Below are positions 25,118 to 33,796 of a DNA stretch of 64,000 bases, in pieces. The notes beneath the pieces are model-generated. The model was given only the letters and a program-made list of their open reading frames with translations. It ran no database searches and had not been told where the DNA came from. Position 1 is the stretch's first letter. Every line of letters begins with the position of its first letter. Made by a program: the position numbers and the translations under genes. The stretch is from Clostridiaceae bacterium (lineage in GTDB: Bacteria > Bacillota_I > Bacilli_A > Erysipelotrichales > Coprobacillaceae), in assembly GCA_902363625.1 (NCBI GenBank), contig CABJAS010000003.1, positions 62,001-126,000 on the forward strand, given 5' to 3'.

Positions 25118-26347
25118 TTAAATAATAAAATTTCCATCTTTAAATAATTGAATTTCGGTTCCATCTGCACATGTCCCAATGACTTCCATATCCGGACTTC
25201 CAAACATAAAATCACAATGAATCATTGAGAAGTTAGCTCCGGCATCTTCCATTTCTTCTTTTGACATGTTTGAAGCATTTTTTAGGTTACTACCATAGCA
25301 GTTTCCTAAAGCCAAATGGCAAGATGCATTTTCATCAAACAAGGTATTATAGAAAATCAATCCAGTATCTGAAATCGGTGAATGATCACTGATTAATGCC
25401 ACTTCTCCAAGATAGCGTGCGCCTTCATCCATATTCAATAGGCTCTCTAACGCTTCCTGATTCTTTTTTGCCTCTGCTTCGATCACTTTTCCATCTTTAA
25501 AGACAAAATAGAAATCTTCACATAATTTTCCCTGTATGTTTAAAGGCTTTGTGGCAACTACTTTTCCATTAACTTTCAAACGGTGCGGCATACAGAATAT
25601 TTCTTCTGTTGGCATGTTGGGTGTAAAGCCAATGTTTGTCGGCGTCATTTCCTGACCACCTGACCATTGATGATTTTCTACTAATCCAACTATTAAATCT
25701 GTTCCTAAGCTGTTTTTAAAATGCAAAGATTCAAAGGCATGATCGGTTAACAGCTGACGATGCTTTAATATTGTATCGACATGCTTCTGCCATAATGCAA
25801 TCGGATCATCCGTTTCATTTATACGACAACATTCAAATATCGCTTCCCATAGTTTACAAACAGCGGCATCCGGTTCCAAATTCGGGAAAACCAAAGCCGC
25901 CCAGTCCGCATTAGGGACACATAACCCCAGCCATTGCCCTTGACTGGTTGATTTATAATAGCGGAATGGCTGAAAAGCTTTTGAAGATGCCAGTTGCTCA
26001 ATCTGAATTTTCTTGCTGTCAATATCACTTAATAACGATGGTTTAGGTGAAGCAATATTGATCATGGCACACTTTCGATTAATCTGTTCTTCTTTTTGCA
26101 TAATCTTCCATTTTGGAATATTTGCCAATTCTTCGTCATTGTTATAAAGGTAATCTAGGCGATGACTTTCCGCATCATTCCATTCAATTTCCACTTTGCT
26201 TGCCCCAGCTTCATAAGCCGCTTTAGCGACCATACGTGTAAATTCCGGATATTCCAAAGTAGATGTAATCACTAAATACTGATTAGGCTGTAAATTTACT
26301 CCCACTTTTACAGCTAAACGTGCATATTTTTCTAATAACTCTTTCAT
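25118..26347 (-). CDS. M29 family aminopeptidase (AmpS/PepS type)
   Basis: A 409-residue cytosolic metallo-aminopeptidase. Family landmarks are the N-terminal LLEKYARLAVKVGVNLQPNQ, the Glu ligands in the TNIGFTPNMPTEEIFCMPH region (near residue 245), ARYLGEVALI, and the late NTLFDENASCHLALG and IHCDFMFGSPDMEV segments with His and Asp ligands. It trims N-terminal residues from peptides. ATG 26347 follows AGGAGGGG; a longer frame to 26377 has no site. It is a single gene. Confidence 0.93.
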   Translation of the reverse strand: MKELLEKYARLAVKVGVNLQPNQYLVITSTLEYPEFTRMVAKAAYEAGASKVEIEWNDAESHRLDYLYNNDEELANIPKWKIMQKEEQINRKCAMINIASPKPSLLSDIDSKKIQIEQLASSKAFQPFRYYKSTSQGQWLGLCVPNADWAALVFPNLEPDAAVCKLWEAIFECCRINETDDPIALWQKHVDTILKHRQLLTDHAFESLHFKNSLGTDLIVGLVENHQWSGGQEMTPTNIGFTPNMPTEEIFCMPHRLKVNGKVVATKPLNIQGKLCEDFYFVFKDGKVIEAEAKKNQEALESLLNMDEGARYLGEVALISDHSPISDTGLIFYNTLFDENASCHLALGNCYGSNLKNASNMSKEEMEDAGANFSMIHCDFMFGSPDMEVIGTCADGTEIQLFKDGNFII

Positions 26348-26395
26348 AATTCCCCTCCTTATTTTTCCATTATACACTAATTTACATTAAATTAA

Positions 26396-26430
26396 AAACG
26401 CAGTTTAATCATGAAAGTAACCCTGCGTTT
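26396..26430 (-). terminator. Terminator of the MerR/BtrH operon
   Basis: AAACGCAG and CTGCGTTT form an 8-bp stem with a long loop on the minus strand; TTTTTAATTT follows. It lies 44 bp after the BtrH-like gene. Confidence 0.65.
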
Positions 26431-26473
26431 CTTTCTATTATATGGTTCTATTTCTTCACTTAAATATTCTTTC

Positions 26474-27517
26474 TTATTTTACCGTTTCCTTTAAAGATAA
26501 ATATAATTCTTTTTCTACCTCATAGATTTCTGAAATTGACGTAGACATCTTTTTTAAAAGGGAAATATCAGCTGTTTGAGATAATTCCCACATATCTTTG
26601 GCAATCTGATCCCATTTTTTAGAAAGCTCGATGAATTTTTGTCCTATAGTAAGCAAAGCATCCTCTTTGACAAAAGGAACTGCTTCTATTAAAAATTCTC
26701 CGTACATTTTACGAAAAATTCCACCACCTGTTCCACCATCTTTATTTATTTGAAAATAGTTAGTTATACCTGCAATTTTAAGTTTCTCGATATTAAACTG
26801 CTTCCATTTTAATACTTCCTTAGAGAATTTCTTTATGCCATTTATCCCTAAAAGCTGTGCCGGAGGATTCAGCATCGTTTCACAAGTTTCATTGATTGCT
26901 TCCTTTATAGCTGTGGAATCAATAGCTCTATATCCTGTGAAATCAAATGTTAGAAATTTGTTGTTGGCAGGAAAAGGTCTGTGTGAGCTGCTTCGGGCTT
27001 TCCCAATTTCAGTATAATCCACTAAATGATAATCCTGATGTATTTGCCCTTCTGGAACCCGAATAGGATAATCATCATTATCTCGGTCACTTAGCCAAAA
27101 TTTTTTTACTGATTCATCATAACCAAATAACACTACTGCATGTCCGCCAAAATGACTGTCCGGTTCCATGCCAAGATATTTTAAATAAGGCATATCTGCA
27201 TAGATTAAAACCGGATCATCGTTATCAATCATCTGTTTTGTTATCTCTAATACCTTGGTATAATCCTTTGAACGCTTACATTGAATTGTGATATTCAAGC
27301 GTTTGGCAAGTTTCTTTTCAAATTCAAATACTTTAGTTCTTCCACTCACCATTGGTGAGTGAGATTGATTGATATACAGAAAAGATAATCCGGAAGCTAT
27401 TCCGAAAATCATCTCCTCTGACAGAGGATAGCCATAATACGAAAAAATCTGTTTCAAAGAATTGGTAATACAATGTTTCCCACCTAACGGGACAAAATTT
27501 TCAATCACTTTTTTCAT
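26474..27517 (-). CDS. BtrH N-terminal / DUF4872 domain protein
   Basis: A 347-residue protein. Residues 1-140 match the BtrH N-terminal fold, a papain-like domain: GGKHCITNSLKQ with Cys16 as candidate nucleophile, then HFGGHAVVLFGYD with the His. The C-terminal half, including GINGIKKFSKEVLKW and GGTGGGIFRKMYGEFL, fits DUF4872. BtrH in butirosin synthesis moves an acyl chain to an aminoglycoside; other members are found in uncharacterised clusters. Here it follows a MerR/GyrI-type regulator with a 1-bp overlap (TAATG), suggesting response to a small drug-like molecule. Acyl transfer or amidase activity is inference. Confidence 0.8.
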   Translation of the reverse strand: MKKVIENFVPLGGKHCITNSLKQIFSYYGYPLSEEMIFGIASGLSFLYINQSHSPMVSGRTKVFEFEKKLAKRLNITIQCKRSKDYTKVLEITKQMIDNDDPVLIYADMPYLKYLGMEPDSHFGGHAVVLFGYDESVKKFWLSDRDNDDYPIRVPEGQIHQDYHLVDYTEIGKARSSSHRPFPANNKFLTFDFTGYRAIDSTAIKEAINETCETMLNPPAQLLGINGIKKFSKEVLKWKQFNIEKLKIAGITNYFQINKDGGTGGGIFRKMYGEFLIEAVPFVKEDALLTIGQKFIELSKKWDQIAKDMWELSQTADISLLKKMSTSISEIYEVEKELYLSLKETVK

Positions 27518-28329
27518 TATAACTCCTTTCCATCTATCTCATAAGGCAAAAGAATTTCTGTAATATAATTAGCTGGATTCCCGCGAAAGATCATCCCAGG
27601 ACTTTTGATATAGATTTCTCTTGAAGGTGTCAATACTGTTAAATCATGGGCATTGACATATTCAAACAGTGCCTTATAAGCTAAATGCATTGTTTCATAG
27701 CTTCCATAATGAATAGTCCGAATTGCCTTTATTTTAGGGAGCCATTTGCATTTTATATTGGCATCCTTTATTTGTTTTTTAATTGGAATACATAATTCAA
27801 TGTCTGCTTCTTCCGTACACGCTTCATCATAATAGCAATTAAAATGTCGACCATTCTTATTATTTTTCACCGCTTTATAAAGCTTTGGCACATAATGAGC
27901 AAGATCACTGTATTTTCCGGTGAATCGAAGTGCCGCAGCAAAAACCGAATCAATCTCAACCGTCTCTATCTGATAAGGATTATCCTTTGCCACTTTATCT
28001 AATAAAGAAGTGCCTAAGCTCATTTTTAGAATCAATTCTTTTTCTTTTGAGATATTCTTTTCAATAATGTTTATTTTTTCTTGCAGGATATAAGCTAAAT
28101 CTTCCTCACTTTCAACCACTTCTATACATTCTTTAATTTCCATGATGGAAAAATCCAAGGATCTTAAATACTTAATGAGCAATCCCTTTTTTAAATCATT
28201 ATCACAATAATAGCGATACTGATTTTCCTCATTTCGATAGCTGGGCTTTAATAAGTTCTCTTCATCATAATAGCGAAGAGCTTTAACAGTTAATCCTGTA
28301 ATTTTAGAAAACTGACTTATTTTATACAT
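27517..28329 (-). CDS. MerR family regulator with GyrI-like effector domain
   Basis: A 270-residue BmrR-like activator. Residues 1-70 are the MerR winged helix (ISQFSKITGLTVKALRYYDE, then NQYRYY), 75-120 the dimerising coiled coil, and 125-270 a GyrI-like effector pocket (IDSVFAAALRFTGKYSDL; YIKSPGMIFRGNPANYITEI). Such pockets bind amphipathic drugs. ATG 28329 is preceded by AAGGAGG. The promoter has the elongated spacer and dyad typical of MerR targets, so the protein should activate its own operon with the BtrH-like gene. Confidence 0.9.
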   Translation of the reverse strand: MYKISQFSKITGLTVKALRYYDEENLLKPSYRNEENQYRYYCDNDLKKGLLIKYLRSLDFSIMEIKECIEVVESEEDLAYILQEKINIIEKNISKEKELILKMSLGTSLLDKVAKDNPYQIETVEIDSVFAAALRFTGKYSDLAHYVPKLYKAVKNNKNGRHFNCYYDEACTEEADIELCIPIKKQIKDANIKCKWLPKIKAIRTIHYGSYETMHLAYKALFEYVNAHDLTVLTPSREIYIKSPGMIFRGNPANYITEILLPYEIDGKEL

Positions 28330-28349
28330 AGAATCCTCCTTCAATAAAC

Positions 28350-28381
28350 ATTATAAACTATCCCCTGCACCGGAAAGTCAA
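28350..28381 (-). promoter_or_regulatory. MerR-type promoter with dyad in a 20-bp spacer
   Basis: TTGACT (28381-28376), a 20-bp spacer and TATAAT (28355-28350). The spacer holds the dyad ACTATCC-N8-GGAAAGT centred on TGCA (28357-28378). The overlong spacer is characteristic of promoters twisted into activity by MerR proteins. Confidence 0.8.
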
Positions 28382-28432
28382 GTTAATTATAGCGGATTTG
28401 TATACGTAATAATAGAAATAGAACAGCATACT

Positions 28433-28472
28433 AAAAAGCCAGTGTCTTTCGTTAAGAAAAACTCTGGCTTTT
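28433..28472 (-). terminator. Terminator of the PTS IIC gene
   Basis: AAAAGCCAG and CTGGCTTTT form a 9-bp stem on the minus strand, with further partial pairing inside the loop and a short T run after. Confidence 0.65.
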
Positions 28473-28532
28473 AATCTGAGAATGTTTGATATAACAGACT
28501 CTGAGCAAAATTTTACGGGACGCTGACAATGA

Positions 28533-29885
28533 CTAAGCTTCGCGAGCGTTTTGTTTATTTGAGATCATTACGAACGGAGTCCATAATAATACTAATAAGA
28601 CGATTTCAATAGCTGCCCAAACAGCGGCTTTGATACCTCCACCTGTTGCCAAGAATGGGAACAAGATCGGCGGTGTTACCCAAGGTGCTGATAGTACAAC
28701 TCTTTCAATAATACCTAAATCCATTAATATGTATGAAGCGGCACCTAATACAGTTGGACCAATGATGAATGGTAACATATATACCGGGTTCATTACGATT
28801 GGCACACCGAATGTGATTGGTTCGTTGATTTCGAATAATCCTGGTGCTACTGAGATTCCGATGACTGTACGTTCTGCTTGTACTTTACTGAAGATCAATA
28901 CAGCGATGATTAATCCGAATGTTGATCCTGATCCCCCAACACGAGTGAAACAGTTCATACCGGCAATAACGTTAGGAATTTCTTTTCCTGTTTTTCCTGC
29001 TTCGAACGCAGCTGTATTTTCTAGTAACATTGGTGTAATGATTGGAGTAGTTACAGAGTTAACGATATTCGCCCCATGTAACCCGAATACCCACAAGAAT
29101 GCGATTAAGAATTCAATTAAAATTGCTGTTCCTAATGAATCGGCTACACTGTTAAGTGGTGCTGATACGAATTTCTGAATAATTACCCATAGGTTCATTC
29201 CTGAGAATTTTTCGATATAAATACCAACTGCTACAACTAAGATAACTGTGATGATTGCTGGAATCAATACTGTAAATGATCCTGCTACTGCTGGTGGTAC
29301 TCCATCAGGTAATGTGATTTTTAATTTATCGTTTCTTGATAATCTTACAAAGATTTCTGCTACGATAATCGTTAAAATCATCCCGACGAACATCCCGTTT
29401 GAATCCAGTTTATTCGCTGCAATACCTCCGCTGGCTACATCTGCTGTCAATACTTCTACATTTGGCGCTTTGTCAGCCCAAGTATAGTTGTTAGCTAATG
29501 TCTGCACAGCAGGTGCTAATCCTAAATAGCAAGTTAATCCTACAACAGAAGTGGCAATCCCATCTCCGTTTAGTCCTTTTGCCATTTGGTATCCTAATGT
29601 TACAACTAACAAGATCGCCATCATGTTGATTGACCCTTTGTTAACTGCTGTCATAACATCTTTAATACCTGTAGACGTAATAAAGTTTGTATATCCCTCT
29701 TGAATGGCTACAACATTTAACCCATTCTTAGAGAAGATTCCTTGGATGTTGTTGATCAATACCGCAACCGCACCAACGATTGTAACTGGCATGATAACAA
29801 CGAAGGCATCCCTGATTGCAACTAAGTGTCTTTGTGAACCGACTCTAGCTGCAAGAGGGACGAACTTTTCTTCTAAAAACTTCAT
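28533..29885 (-). CDS. PTS IIC permease, lactose/cellobiose family
   Basis: A 450-residue membrane channel of the Lac/Cel PTS family, which passes a beta-glucoside or similar sugar across the membrane during phosphorylation. It has about ten hydrophobic segments. Family signatures include FVVIMPVTIVGAV near residue 30, LHGANIVNSVTTPI near 270 and the substrate-site loop APGLFEINEPITFGVPIVMN near 350. It stands alone, with no IIA or IIB beside it; a IIA gene of the matching family lies at 52296-52607. A ribosome binding site (GGGAGG) precedes ATG 29885. A cre-like site lies in the promoter region. Confidence 0.93.
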   Translation of the reverse strand: MKFLEEKFVPLAARVGSQRHLVAIRDAFVVIMPVTIVGAVAVLINNIQGIFSKNGLNVVAIQEGYTNFITSTGIKDVMTAVNKGSINMMAILLVVTLGYQMAKGLNGDGIATSVVGLTCYLGLAPAVQTLANNYTWADKAPNVEVLTADVASGGIAANKLDSNGMFVGMILTIIVAEIFVRLSRNDKLKITLPDGVPPAVAGSFTVLIPAIITVILVVAVGIYIEKFSGMNLWVIIQKFVSAPLNSVADSLGTAILIEFLIAFLWVFGLHGANIVNSVTTPIITPMLLENTAAFEAGKTGKEIPNVIAGMNCFTRVGGSGSTFGLIIAVLIFSKVQAERTVIGISVAPGLFEINEPITFGVPIVMNPVYMLPFIIGPTVLGAASYILMDLGIIERVVLSAPWVTPPILFPFLATGGGIKAAVWAAIEIVLLVLLWTPFVMISNKQNAREA

Positions 29886-29929
29886 TCTTCAATTTCCTCC
29901 CTTATTGTTATGGCACTATAATATCAGCT

Positions 29930-29943
29930 TGTAAGGGATTACA
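29930..29943. promoter_or_regulatory. Candidate cre (CcpA) site at the PTS IIC promoter
   Basis: TGTAAGGGATTACA matches the cre consensus TGWAANCGNTNWCA at every fixed position but one. It lies about 45 bp before the start codon, next to TATTAT/TATAGT -10 candidates at 29915-29923, as expected for catabolite control of a sugar transporter. Confidence 0.5.
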
Positions 29944-30001
29944 CTTAAATTTTTCGCTTTTTGGTACGGGTTTCATTTTCAGAATTCCTTTTCAGAAACA
30001 G

Positions 30002-30038
30002 AAAAAAAATCTCACTCATAATGATAAAGTGAGATTTT
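30002..30038 (-). terminator. Terminator of thrS
   Basis: AAAATCTCACT (30006-30016) pairs perfectly with AGTGAGATTTT (30028-30038); on the minus strand the stem runs into eight T. Confidence 0.85.
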
Positions 30039-30042
30039 ATAA

Positions 30043-31950
30043 TTAATCTTTATGTTTTTTTGATTGAATTTCTTCTTGAATCATGCTTACAAACTCTTCT
30101 AAGCTGACAGTAATCTGCTCCTGTTTACCATAAGCACGGTAAGTTACTGTCTTTTCTTTTGCCTCATTATCCCCTAATACTAACTGATATGGGATCTTAT
30201 GCACTTGAGCATCACGAATCTTATAGCCTAATTTCTCATCACGAATATCATTTTCCACACGAATATTGGCTTCTTTTAAAACATTTGCTACTTCTTTAGC
30301 GTAATCTCCATGATGTTCATTGCTGACTGCAATCACTTTTACTTGAACCGGTGAAAGCCAAGTTGGGAAAGCTCCGGCATAATGTTCAATTAAAATTCCC
30401 ATGAAACGTTCCATTGAACCATAAACAACACGATGGATCATTACCGGACGATGTTTTTGACCGTCTTCCCCAATATAAGTTAAGTCAAAACGTTCAGGCA
30501 AGTTAAAGTCTAACTGAATTGTTCCGCATTGCCAAGTTCTGCCAATCGCATCTTTAATCTTAAAATCCAGTTTAGGTCCATAGAAAGCTCCATCTCCCGG
30601 ATTTAATTTATATTCAATGCCTTTGTGTTCCAAAGCATTTGCCAGTGCTTTTTCTGCCATATCCCAGATTTCCACAGAACCAATCGCTTTTTCAGGACGA
30701 GTTGAAAGTTCAATGTGATATTCAAAACCAAAGATATCGCTGTAAAATTTATCAATTAATTCAATAACACCAATGATTTCACTTTCGATCTGATCCGGAG
30801 TTAAAAAGATATGTGCGTCATCTTGAGTAAAGTTACGTACTCTAAATAACCCGTGCAATGCTCCTGAGAATTCATGGCGGTGAACAATCCCTAATTCCCC
30901 CATACGAATTGGGAAGTCACGGTAAGAATGCAAATCGTTTTTATACACTAGAATAGATCCGGGACAGTTCATCGGTTTAATCGCATATTCCACATCATCG
31001 ATTTCTGAAGTGTACATATTTTCACGATAGTTGAACCAATGTCCGGAAATTTCCCATAGCTCTTTATTCAGCATGATCGGTGTTTTGATTTCCTGATATC
31101 CCGCTTTAGCATGTTCTTCATGCCATAGATTTTCCAACTCATTTCTAACAGCCATTCCTTTTGGCAAGAAGAAAGGGAATCCTGGACCAAATTCAGACAG
31201 GAAGAATAATTCTAATTCTTTTCCCAATCTGCGATGATCACGTTTTTCTGCTTCTTCTAAGAATTTCAAATAATTATTTAATCCCTCTGCAGTAAAATGG
31301 CTTGTTCCATAAACACGCTGTAATTGTTTATTATTTGAATCACCACGCCAGTAAGCTCCGGCTAATGACATTAATTTAAAATGCTTGATATCACTTGTCT
31401 TAGGCAAATGAACGCCACGGCATAAATCTGTAAAGTCCCCTTGTGAATAAACAGTGATTGTTCCTTCTAAATCCTTGATAAGTTCTACTTTATAAGGATC
31501 CTCTTTAAACATTTCCAAAGCCTCTTCCTTGCTGACCACTTTACGTGTAATCACTTCAGCTTTAGAAGCTAAACGCTTCATTTCCTTTTCAATCTTTGGC
31601 AGATCACTTTCAACGATTGCCGGTTCTACATCGACATCATAGTAAAATCCATTTTCGATATTGGGACCGACACCGAATTTAGCGTTAGGCCATAAGCTCT
31701 TAATTGCCTGAGCCATTAAGTGAGCAGTCGAATGATTTAAGATATCAAAAGCATCGATCATATCATTTGTAATCAATTCCAATTTAGCGTCTTCTTCAAT
31801 CGGTCTGCTTAAATCATACATTTCACCGTTTACCCTTGCGGCAACACTTTTTTTACGCAGTCCTGAAGAAATGCTTTGTGCGATTTCTCCGGCACTGATG
31901 CCTTTTTCAAATTCTTTGACGTTTCCGTCTAAAAAAGTTATTTTAATCAT
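30043..31950 (-). CDS. thrS: Threonyl-tRNA synthetase
   Basis: Charges tRNA-Thr with threonine. The 635 residues carry the full bacterial set: TGS domain (1-60); editing domain with HSTAHLMAQAI (His73 and His77) and DLCRGVH; class II core with the zinc Cys in MNCPGSI, motif 2 HRHEFSGALHGLFRVR and motif 3 near residue 505; and the anticodon-binding domain after residue 535. It overlaps the acetyltransferase gene by 8 bp and shares its threonine T-box leader. AGGAGA precedes the ATG. Confidence 0.97.
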   Translation of the reverse strand: MIKITFLDGNVKEFEKGISAGEIAQSISSGLRKKSVAARVNGEMYDLSRPIEEDAKLELITNDMIDAFDILNHSTAHLMAQAIKSLWPNAKFGVGPNIENGFYYDVDVEPAIVESDLPKIEKEMKRLASKAEVITRKVVSKEEALEMFKEDPYKVELIKDLEGTITVYSQGDFTDLCRGVHLPKTSDIKHFKLMSLAGAYWRGDSNNKQLQRVYGTSHFTAEGLNNYLKFLEEAEKRDHRRLGKELELFFLSEFGPGFPFFLPKGMAVRNELENLWHEEHAKAGYQEIKTPIMLNKELWEISGHWFNYRENMYTSEIDDVEYAIKPMNCPGSILVYKNDLHSYRDFPIRMGELGIVHRHEFSGALHGLFRVRNFTQDDAHIFLTPDQIESEIIGVIELIDKFYSDIFGFEYHIELSTRPEKAIGSVEIWDMAEKALANALEHKGIEYKLNPGDGAFYGPKLDFKIKDAIGRTWQCGTIQLDFNLPERFDLTYIGEDGQKHRPVMIHRVVYGSMERFMGILIEHYAGAFPTWLSPVQVKVIAVSNEHHGDYAKEVANVLKEANIRVENDIRDEKLGYKIRDAQVHKIPYQLVLGDNEAKEKTVTYRAYGKQEQITVSLEEFVSMIQEEIQSKKHKD

Positions 31951-32479
31951 TTTTATCTTCTCCTATCCAAAAGCGTAAATAAGTCTGTAATTCATCTTCA
32001 TCATAATATTCATTTTCTAACTGACCACCGCATTTCTCGATTGTTTTGCGAGAAGCGGTATTCTCTTTATTACATGTCACTAAGACACGATCGATGCCTA
32101 AATCATGACAGATCATCAGCCCCATTTTAAGCATGGTCGTCGCATAGCCTTTTTTTCTTTCACTGGGAGCCACACTATAGCCAATGTGTCCTCCGCTTTT
32201 TAATAAGCCTTCGTTTAAACGATGGCGAATATTGATCGTTCCTAATATTTTATTTTCACCTACTAAAAAGTAGGTGGTGGCGGGAACATACCCGTCTGGC
32301 AGCTGAACCCCTAAATGGTAGTTCTTCGCTTTTTCTAACCAGTCCTGATAATCTTCGTTTTGATGACATCCGCCATCTCCATTGATATAGAATTCCCCTG
32401 CCGCAAATGTTTCTTCCTGATATGCTTTAATCATATCTTTATGCTTCATACTTGGAAATTCTAATACTGCTTCCGACAT
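31943..32479 (-). CDS. GNAT family N-acetyltransferase
   Basis: A 178-residue GNAT acetyltransferase. The acetyl-CoA loop is visible as APSERKKGYATTML (motif A, near residue 107), and IDRVLVTCNKENTASRKTIEKCGG is motif B, typical of RimJ/RimL-type enzymes. It lies between the threonine T-box and thrS, with which it overlaps by 8 bp, so it is made when uncharged tRNA-Thr accumulates. The substrate is unknown; a role linked to translation is possible but unproven. AAGGAGGGG precedes the ATG. Confidence 0.85.
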   Translation of the reverse strand: MSEAVLEFPSMKHKDMIKAYQEETFAAGEFYINGDGGCHQNEDYQDWLEKAKNYHLGVQLPDGYVPATTYFLVGENKILGTINIRHRLNEGLLKSGGHIGYSVAPSERKKGYATTMLKMGLMICHDLGIDRVLVTCNKENTASRKTIEKCGGQLENEYYDEDELQTYLRFWIGEDKND

Positions 32480-32705
32480 TTAAACCCCTCCTTTTTAATA
32501 AAAAAGAGACTTCGTCAAAGGACGAAATCTCGTGGTACCACCTTTATTTGCATATTGCTATGCCTCAATATCGTAACGTGATCAACGGCCATCTCTTTCG
32601 AGGGCAACTATTAGGGAGTACCTATACATATATTCAAAGACTTTCACCCACCGTCTTCTCTCTAAAGAAATCTATCTATAGACATATCCTAAATCCTTGT
32701 TTTTA
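32480..32705 (-). promoter_or_regulatory. T-box riboswitch, threonine type
   Basis: The leader of the GNAT-thrS operon. The T-box sequence AAAGGTGGTACCACGAGA is at 32545-32528. It leads into the terminator stem GAGATTTCGTC/GACGAAGTCTC (32531-32506) and a T run. Stem I begins near 32665 with AGAGAG and the GGTGGGTGAAAG element. A threonine codon ACT at 32619-32617 (in GGTACTCCC) is the likely specifier. Binding uncharged tRNA-Thr should favour the antiterminator. Confidence 0.9.
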
Positions 32706-32712
32706 TACTTTT

Positions 32713-32740
32713 ATTCTAATCTAATTTATGCAATTGTCAA
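32713..32740 (-). promoter_or_regulatory. Promoter of the thrS T-box transcript
   Basis: TTGACA (32740-32735), a 16-bp spacer and TAGAAT (32718-32713) on the minus strand. It starts only four bases after the stop of the upstream YhhN-like gene; no terminator is seen between them. Confidence 0.75.
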
Positions 32741-32743
32741 GAA

Positions 32744-33325
32744 TTATGTTTCATAAATCTTTTCACTCTTTATTATTTCCTTTCCTTCATCAAGGTATCC
32801 CCTATTTTTATAAAAAACTGTTGAATCCCACCATAAATTCTGATGTAAAAGCAAAAGTGCGGGAACATACAGAATCCAAGTCAGATAAACATAAAGGATA
32901 TTTCCAAAAACATTGTATAATCCGACACAAAGATCACTTATTAAAAGAATGAGAAAGCCAGTTTTTAAAGTTGGATGCTTTTTGATATTCCCTAACAGCA
33001 TCATAATATAAATGGCTGCCAGTTTAATGACAATCGGCAGTGGCAGCAGCAATCCAATCCCGATAATGTAATAGCTATTAATCCCGAAATAAAGCCATTG
33101 CATTAAAATAAAGAAATAAATACCTAGGATAGGATCCTGCTGATAGGCTAAGAAATAATCACCGGCAAAAGTCAGAATTAATAAAAAAGACTGCTTTTTA
33201 TTTTTATGAGCAAGGGCAAGGGAAATTAAAAAAAGAGTAATCCATAATTTATTCACATCATTTGTGATATCGCATAAGATTAATATTTCCAATAAAAAAA
33301 GAACCATGATTTTCACTATTTTCAT
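32744..33325 (-). CDS. YhhN-like multi-pass membrane protein
   Basis: A 193-residue protein made almost wholly of hydrophobic segments (about seven). The run AGDYFLAYQQDPILGIYFFI and the later LISDLCVGLYN resemble the G-D-x-x-L and S-D signatures of YhhN/TMEM86 proteins, some of which are lysoplasmalogenases. The assignment is by eye. It is the last of four tightly packed genes (TPR/WG protein, serine hydrolase, VanZ, this one), only 3 bp after VanZ, so a role at the envelope or in lipid handling is plausible. Confidence 0.55.
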   Translation of the reverse strand: MKIVKIMVLFLLEILILCDITNDVNKLWITLFLISLALAHKNKKQSFLLILTFAGDYFLAYQQDPILGIYFFILMQWLYFGINSYYIIGIGLLLPLPIVIKLAAIYIMMLLGNIKKHPTLKTGFLILLISDLCVGLYNVFGNILYVYLTWILYVPALLLLHQNLWWDSTVFYKNRGYLDEGKEIIKSEKIYET

Positions 33326-33328
33326 AGT

Positions 33329-33796
33329 TTAATTATGGTTCATTCTTTTATTCTTTATACGCTTGATAATATAAATCAGCACAAAGCCAACCAGCATTCC
33401 CAAGGAATCGATGAAAACATCCTGAATCTGTCCGCTGCGCCCGGGAACAAATAACTGATGAATTTCATCACTACAGGCATAGGTGACGGTGATCAAGGCT
33501 GCATAACGATAAGGCTTTAGGGGCTGAAGTAAAATGACTGCCCGATAAGACAAAATCCCTAAAACAAAATAGGAAAACATATGGGCACTTTTGCGAACGA
33601 TAAATTGAAGCGTATCCATGATCGGCAGATGAATCAGATCTATCCCGATCCATTCCCCGATTCTAGCCAAAAGCTGACCACTGGTGCCGCTTGACTGATC
33701 GCCGTTTTGCATTGAAAACATGAAGATTACGATCATCCAGAGAACGACCAGTCCAAAGCGAAGATAGATCTTTTTCTTATTTCCACTCAATAACAT
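33329..33796 (-). CDS. VanZ-like family membrane protein
   Basis: A 155-residue VanZ-like protein with four membrane segments. The family signature is clear: FSMQNGDQSSGTSG after helix 1, FIVRKSAHMFSYFVLGIL, then CSDEIHQLFVPGRSGQIQDV and IDSLGM. VanZ itself lowers sensitivity to teicoplanin; other members are uncharacterised. I start at ATG 33796, inside the end of the serine hydrolase gene (20-bp overlap), with AAGGTGG just upstream. It is third gene of the operon. Confidence 0.88.
   Translation of the reverse strand: MLLSGNKKKIYLRFGLVVLWMIVIFMFSMQNGDQSSGTSGQLLARIGEWIGIDLIHLPIMDTLQFIVRKSAHMFSYFVLGILSYRAVILLQPLKPYRYAALITVTYACSDEIHQLFVPGRSGQIQDVFIDSLGMLVGFVLIYIIKRIKNKRMNHN

Noticed and set aside
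28630..29934. Long plus-strand open frames opposite the PTS IIC gene
   Set aside because: They mirror the codon pattern of a well-supported permease gene, lack ribosome binding sites and have proline/isoleucine-rich nonsense composition.
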